This document shows positions 17,837 to 21,722 of a stretch of DNA of 21,722 nucleotides, in pieces (the first letter of the stretch is position 1; each line of letters opens with the position of its first letter). The stretch covers positions 1 through 21,722 of the forward strand of contig JASAOO010003097.1 of NCBI GenBank assembly GCA_030849075.1. The letters are read 5' to 3'. This DNA comes from Zelonia costaricensis (Eukaryota > Euglenozoa > Kinetoplastea > Trypanosomatida > Trypanosomatidae). The notes under the pieces are model-generated. The model saw only the letters and a program-made list of their open reading frames with translations, had not been told where the DNA came from and searched no databases. Position numbers and translations under genes: made by a program.

Positions 17837-18080
17837 CGGCGCCGTGCTGCATTCTCTGGTGTCCCGTCTTGCCGCCCCGGGCCTCGTCACATCAACTCAA
17901 CATCGTCCCCCCCGTGTCCTTCGTACTCCTCCCGTCTTTCTTCTTGGTTGTGTTCCCCTTCTCCCCCCCCACCTCGTTGTACCCGGCCCTTCCCCCCTCC
18001 CCTCTCTCACTCTCTGCGCATTCCTTAGCTGCGCTGCACTGTGCGCCGCTCCACCTCCCCCCTGCCCTTGCTCCCACAGC

Positions 18081-18109
18081 TTCTTCTCTTCTCCTCTCCT
18101 CCCCTCCAG
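18081..18109 (+). promoter_or_regulatory. Spliced-leader acceptor for the SET/MYND gene
   Basis: A 26-nt uninterrupted pyrimidine tract ends in CAG (18107-18109), leaving a 15-nt 5' UTR before ATG 18125. This is the cleanest acceptor in the window. It supports that ATG rather than the upstream in-frame GTG at 18041. Confidence 0.7.
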
Positions 18110-18124
18110 CTCTCGCGATTCGCG

Positions 18125-21100
18125 ATGACGGGCAAGACGGTGCGTGCGCTGCACCTCGAGGGCAATCGGCTCTTCGAGGAGGGCCGCTTCGGCGACGCGG
18201 TGCGCGCCTTCGACGCAGCCCTCGATCGCTTTCTGGCCGACCGCACCGCCACCAAAGCCGCCATGGACGAGTTTGTCAAGGTCGCGGGCAACCTGTGCGT
18301 GTGCCACCACGCCGCGGGGGACTGGCACCGCTGNCGTCACGACGGCGCGGGAGCTGCTTGCCACCTACCCCATCATCCCCAAGGCCTACGCCGCCATTGG
18401 CATGTGCATCGTGAGCCGGCTGCTCGAGCAGGAGGCGGAGCAGCAGGCCACCGACGCACAGAGCAGCCCGAGCATGCCACCGCGGTCCGGTGAGGAGGTG
18501 CGCCGCGACGCCCGGCGCTACTTCGTGAAGCTTGGCGGCGTCGTGTGCACGGCCGATGACGCCCACACGTACCTGTGCCGCGCTATTCTCTTGTCCGACG
18601 GCGAGCTGCAGGTGTCCCTCGGGCCCTACGTGGAGACGGTGGTGCGGTGGGTCAGCGAGCAGCTGCTGTCTGCGGGCCTGTCGCTCGAGCGGGAGTACGG
18701 GGAGGGGGTGCTGGGCGAGCTGAGCGCCCTGGAGGAGCGTGTGTGCGAGGCGCCGCTGCTGCTGGACACGGCGCCGGTGCCCATGACGCGCCAGTCGATC
18801 CGCGTGCTGGACGCAACGGAGATGAGCGGTGGTGGCGCTGGACGTCGGGTGGAGGAGCTGCCAGAGGAGGAGGCAGAGGCGGTCATCAACGCGGTCCGCG
18901 AGGGCCAGCGCGCCGCGGCGCAGGGACACGCAGAGCGTGACGAGCTGACTGCCGCAACCGACGCCCCCCTGGACGACATCGGGGGCGCAACCCTCGACGG
19001 ACAGACAGCGGCGGCGGCAGCGGCGCCTCCATCGTCGTCGCAGCCGCTGGACTTCCTTCTCTCCCGGCAGCGCACGCAGGTGCGGGTGTGCCACGCCGAG
19101 CGCGGCGGCATCCCACGCGGCCTCACGCTCGTCCGCGCCGCCGGGCCCTTCGCCGTTGGCCAACACGTGCAGCTCGCCCCGCCCGCCGACGCCACTTCAC
19201 CCGTTGGTGGCAGCTCCGCCCTCGCCCTCCCCGCGGGCGGTCCATGCGCCACCGCGCTCACCACCCCTTCACACGTGGACCCCGTTGACGACACCACCGC
19301 AGCCGGCGGCAGCGAGGCGGCAGAGTACGCCATGGCCGTCGCCGCGCTCTCGGCGTCGCGCGCCCACGGCGACGGCAGCGGCGGTGCTTCCATGGGCAGC
19401 CTCGGCGCGGCCGAGTCTCCGCCGCTCGTGACGTGCAACGCGTGCGGCCGCGAGGTGAACCCGCTGCAGCTCTCCAGTAGCGCCCGGCTCACGAGCTGCG
19501 CGGTGTGTCACGGTGTTGCCTACTGCAGCGCGGCGTGCGAGGAGGCGTACCGGGAGCGTCACAGCCTCCACGAGTGCGCGATGCGAGTGGTGCTGCACCG
19601 GCGGACGGAGGCGCTGGCCGCCACAGGAGCAGCTGCTGCTGCTGCTGCCACTGCCACTGCTCCAGCTGTGGGCCAGGTCGACCCGCTGCCGGCAGGCGAG
19701 GTGCTGCCGGGCGGTGGGTGGAGCGCGCTGGACCTGCACCGCCGCGTGCTGCCGCTCTGCATCACTGTCTTCAGCGGCCTGCAGTGCAACGCGCGCGGCG
19801 CGGCCGAGGTGCGGGCGCAGGTGCGGCGCGGCGTACAACCTCGCTTGCACCACGCGTTGCCGGCAGAGGTGGCCCACACGCTGGCGGAGTGGCGCGCGTG
19901 TGTGGCCCCCGCGCCGCCCATCACGGCTGCGGACGCGACGATGCCAGATGAGGAAGAGGAGGACGGAGCGCGGGAGGCGAACGAGAATAAACAGCGACGC
20001 GTCGCACGACGCCGGCGGACCGCCGCCGAGGCCCCCGCCGACGCCGCCGCGGTGGCACCAGCGCCAGAGGACGAACTTCTCGTCATCTTCTTTGTGGTGC
20101 GCCTCCTCGCCGTCGACCATGCGGACAGCCGGTGCAGCGCCTTCTACGCGGAGCGGCTGCTGCTGCGGCACTCGTGCGAGCCGAACTGCGTGTGGTCCGA
20201 CACGCTGCACGGCATCGTGACGGCCCGCTTCATCTGCAAGGGCGAGGAGCTCACCATGGCGCTGGACGACGACTTCCCGCAACACTGGCCGTGGCAGGTG
20301 CGCCAGAAGTGGGCGGTGCACTACCACGGCGTGCCGTGCCAGTGCGCCCGGTGCGCCCGCGAAGGCGCCGACCTGCACCTCAGCCGCGGGAGCCTGTCCA
20401 ACGACCTCATCGAGCAGCTCCTCACCGCGGATATCATGGGCCACCCGTGCCCGACCCCGGCGCACGCGCACCCCACCCACCTCTTCCACCGCAAGGTGCA
20501 GCAGCTGGTGGAGCGGAGCCGCGCCCCGCCGCTGCGCCACGTACCGGAGCTGCTGAACCGCATCGACGAGTTGCGGGCGGAGCTGGTCAAGTACGTGCTG
20601 CCCTCACACTACCTGCTCGAGGACCTCCGCCGCGCGGCGCTGAACATCGCCGAGGCGGAGGACCAGGTCCCGTCGTGCACCGGCGAGGCCCAAAGCAGCC
20701 TTCTCTTCTGGGAGTCCCTGTGGGCTGGGGCTATCCCTGCGAAGCGGCGGCAGCTGCGCCTGCTTCCCAGCGTGTTCGAGTGCGGCCGCCGTCGCAGGCT
20801 GCACCCGCACCAGCAGCGCCGTCGTCGCCGCGCCACGGGGCCGCCCACGCTGCCGCCGGCGGTTGCGAGCGGCTCTGTCGACGCTTCGCCGGAGCGGCGC
20901 CGCAGCTCGCCCACCCCCTCACCCACGCCGGCGACGGAGGGCGGCTGCGGCAGCGGGCGGTCGCCAGGTGCGGCGTCCCTGCGCGGTTCGATGACGGCGG
21001 ACGGGGGCGACGAGGCGAGCAAGGCGCGTGGTGCATCTGCCGCGGCTGCGTCGCAGCGGACGCCGCGCACGCCGGCGCCGACGGCGCTGGTGGCCACGAA

Positions 21101-21167
21101 GGACTTCGCCAGTGGCCGCAACATCATCGACCTCTTTCACGGCTCGTACCAGACGTGGTACATGTGA
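18125..21167 (+). CDS. TPR / split-SET / MYND protein (SMYD-like), frame broken by an ambiguous base
   Basis: About 1013 residues if the N at 18334 is a spurious extra base. ATG 18125 opens one frame, and from about 18336 the coding continues in the next frame to TGA at 21167. Residues about 7-105 form TPR-like helices (ALHLEGNRLFEEGRFGDAV; then, past the N, PKAYAAIGMC). A SET start-like segment (GIPRGLTLVRAAGPFAVG) lies near 328. A MYND zinc finger spans 437-484: Cys437, Cys440, Cys458, Cys461, Cys467, Cys471, His479 and/or His482, Cys484. The SET core follows with RHSCEPNC (681-688), ARFICKGEELTM (about 700-711) and a post-SET cysteine cluster Cys738, Cys740, Cys743 (CQCARC). This order, TPR then SET interrupted by MYND then post-SET, resembles SMYD4-type lysine methyltransferases. 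The NHSC Asn is Arg681, and the Tyr expected after GEELTxx is Leu713, so methyltransferase activity is doubtful. The C-terminus is basic and low in complexity and ends in a short conserved-looking tail (IIDLFHGSYQTWYM). Confidence 0.85.
18334..18334. other. Ambiguous base (N) producing an apparent frameshift
   Basis: The only N in the window. The frame from ATG 18125 gives TPR-like sequence up to the N and noise after it. The neighbouring frame gives noise before and good protein (TTARELLATYPIIPKAYAAI) after. Ignoring the N joins the two in a single frame, so an assembly or base-calling artefact is more likely than a pseudogene. Confidence 0.85.
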
Positions 21168-21722
21168 GGTGGAGTGGGTGGTCGTCGCCGCCGCCGCTGG
21201 TGGGTGCGCCCCCTCGTGATGGCACTCGCCTTCTACCCAAACTGGAGGAGCCGATGGGCACGAGATGCGCCACGATGCGGTGGACGGTGCCTTTCTCACT
21301 CTCGCTCGCTGCCCACCGCCTCTTGCGTTCGTGCCTCTGCCTGTGCAAGCGGAGGACGGGTGTTGCCGGGTGGTGGGCTGGTTGACCGGCTGACGCACTG
21401 GGGAAGGCGGGGAGAGGCGCCTTCACCCTTGGACACAACGCTTCTGCTTCTCGCCACGTCGCTGCCTTTGGGGGGTCGCGGGGGTGGACGCCATGGGGAC
21501 GTCACCGCAAGCGTGGCGCGGCGGCCAGGGTGAGAACACGGCGGCGAGTCCACAGCTGCGGAGCCGCGACTTGCCCACAAGGGAGGAAGACCCGACACAC
21601 ACATATATAGACACCAACGCACATGGACTGGTACGCACGTGCGCGCGCGAGGCCCTGACGACTCCGCGAAGCAGGCTGCAGCGCGTCTCCCTCTCCGCGT
21701 CGTGGACTTTTCGTTGTGCCGT
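21168..21722. other. Trailing non-coding sequence
   Basis: About 555 nt after the SET/MYND stop, presumably its 3' UTR. It is GC-rich, with a short ACACACATATATAG stretch near 21597-21610. Open frames here are short, overlapping and without recognisable motifs. No downstream gene start is visible before the window ends. Confidence 0.7.

Larger units (their letters stand above)
16820..18124. other. Non-coding spacer, pyrimidine-rich
   Basis: About 1.3 kb without a credible gene. It contains a 14-C run, several CA/GT microsatellites and extended pyrimidine tracts, especially 17900-18109. The open frames through it begin mostly at GTG or TTG and encode Pro/Ser/Leu/Cys-rich low-complexity sequence. 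Confidence 0.75.

Overview
The window looks like nuclear DNA of a kinetoplastid, most likely Leishmania or a close Leishmaniinae relative. This is inferred from several features. The sequence is very GC-rich, with G/C-dominated third codon positions. There are five intron-free genes, all on the + strand as in a polycistronic directional gene cluster. The spacers are long (0.8-2.2 kb) and full of polypyrimidine tracts ending in AG (trans-splice acceptor style), (CA)n/(GT)n microsatellites and homopolymer C or G runs. I saw no bacterial operon signals, insertion sequences or CRISPR array. Species and chromosome cannot be fixed from the sequence alone.

Layout: 1-1109 is a non-coding spacer. 1110-2996 encodes a mitochondrial acyl-CoA dehydrogenase of the long DmdC/FadE5-like type. 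2997-5146 is a 2.15 kb spacer with an apparently orphan splice acceptor and G-rich tracts. 5147-7126 encodes an R3H-domain, zinc-ribbon-like protein (probable nucleic-acid binder). 7127-7915 is a spacer with a canonical G-quadruplex motif and a 110-bp CA-rich block. 7916-11170 encodes a PIF1-family DNA helicase. 11171-12283 is a spacer. 12284-16819 encodes a large protein with a disordered N-terminal third and a HEAT/ARM-like C-terminal part. 16820-18124 is a pyrimidine-rich spacer. 18125-21167 encodes a TPR / split-SET / MYND protein (SMYD-like) whose reading frame is interrupted only by an ambiguous base (N) at 18334. 21168-21722 is trailing non-coding sequence.

The genes do not form one pathway. 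This is normal for trypanosomatid clusters, where neighbours are co-transcribed and then separated by spliced-leader trans-splicing and polyadenylation. Several apparent ORF starts (948, 7901, 11978, 18041) are TTG or GTG codons. The first in-frame ATGs (1110, 7916, 12284, 18125) were used instead and agree with the candidate splice acceptors.

Nothing here is clearly a new multi-gene system. The points most worth a second look are the SMYD-like protein with substitutions at normally invariant SET residues, the PIF1 helicase with a roughly 200-residue insertion and a G-quadruplex motif upstream of its gene, the unassigned C-terminal domain of the R3H protein, and the orphan splice-acceptor signal in the 2.15 kb spacer.
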